From positions 1 to 16,955 of the forward strand of contig JAWQFJ010008697.1 in assembly GCA_034096865.1 (NCBI GenBank): DNA of 16,955 nucleotides, read 5' to 3'. This stretch comes from Theodoxus fluviatilis (Eukaryota; Mollusca; Gastropoda; Cycloneritida; Neritidae). Numbering within the stretch: position 1 is the first letter of the stretch; every line of letters starts with the position of its first letter. Shown one piece after another: positions 16,870 to 16,955 of the stretch. The position numbers were made by a program, and so were the translations under genes. The notes under the pieces were generated by a model that was not told where the DNA came from, did no database searches, and was given only the letters and a program-made list of their open reading frames with translations.

Positions 16870-16955
16870 GGGGGGGGAAGTTTCTCTTTCCCGTTTCTTC
16901 TCCCGTTTCTTTGGTTGTGTTAGCTCTTATAAAGTCATGTTTTAGTTGTTGCTTC
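16639..16955 (-). other. SUPT6H: SPT6 intron (partial)
   Basis: This is the intron upstream of the penultimate exon, running out of the window. Apart from the G run I see no exon: translations of 16880-16955 and 16641-16726 match no SPT6 segment. Confidence 0.75.
16727..16877 (+). repeat. Poly-G tract of 151 bp
   Basis: All bases are G except five (T at 16746, 16822, 16836 and 16869; A at 16833). The longest pure run is 75 bases (16747-16821). In the SPT6 sense it is poly-C. The length is doubtful because sequencing and polishing handle such runs poorly. The poly-Gly frames through it are not genes. Confidence 0.95.

Noticed and set aside
16421..16945. Poly-Gly frames at the right end
   Set aside because: They are produced by the G run and cross a confidently placed SPT6 exon on the other strand.

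Overview
The window is metazoan nuclear DNA. Its coding parts are spliced exons with GT/AG boundaries, lying in tandem-repeat-rich, low-complexity sequence with no bacterial gene organisation. A mollusc or another lophotrochozoan is my best guess from the style of the repeats and the divergence of the two proteins, but nothing here proves the phylum.

Two genes enter from opposite ends and point at each other. On the + strand the last coding exon of a USP32-type ubiquitin carboxyl-terminal hydrolase ends at 1868 with a CaaX-type tail (CLLQ). On the - strand the last two coding exons of the transcription elongation factor SPT6 (SUPT6H) end at 15414 with the family's characteristic AGDATPL-type terminus. 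Neither gene is complete: the catalytic domain of USP32 lies left of the window, and the helicase-like core and SH2 domains of SPT6 lie right of it. I see no functional link between them beyond being convergent neighbours.

Layout: 1-1697 is the last USP32 intron, mostly a 1.3 kb pyrimidine tract. 1698-1868 is the USP32 terminal coding exon. The 13.5 kb between the two stop codons (1869-15413) shows no convincing gene. It holds 3' UTR and intergenic DNA with many tandem arrays: about 59 units of 19-20 bp (2455-3620), four units of about 87 bp (3654-3988), a degenerate 60 bp repeat (4160-4412), a CT microsatellite (4945-5128), nine identical 24 bp units (5835-6050), 32 units of 41/35 bp (10989-12282), three of 61 bp (13631-13814) and eight of exactly 63 bp (14415-14918). 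Then come the SPT6 terminal coding exon (15414-15884), an intron with a compound GT/GA microsatellite, the penultimate SPT6 exon (16478-16638), and intron with a 151 bp nearly pure G run.

I did not find a complete new biological system. The observations most worth checking are an array carrying RFX X-box-like sites that alternate between intact and broken units, a hairpin 2 nt after a leaky-context UGA that would hide the USP32 prenylation motif if read through, a NAGNAG tandem acceptor in SPT6, and a shift from T excess to A excess on the + strand near the 41 bp array.
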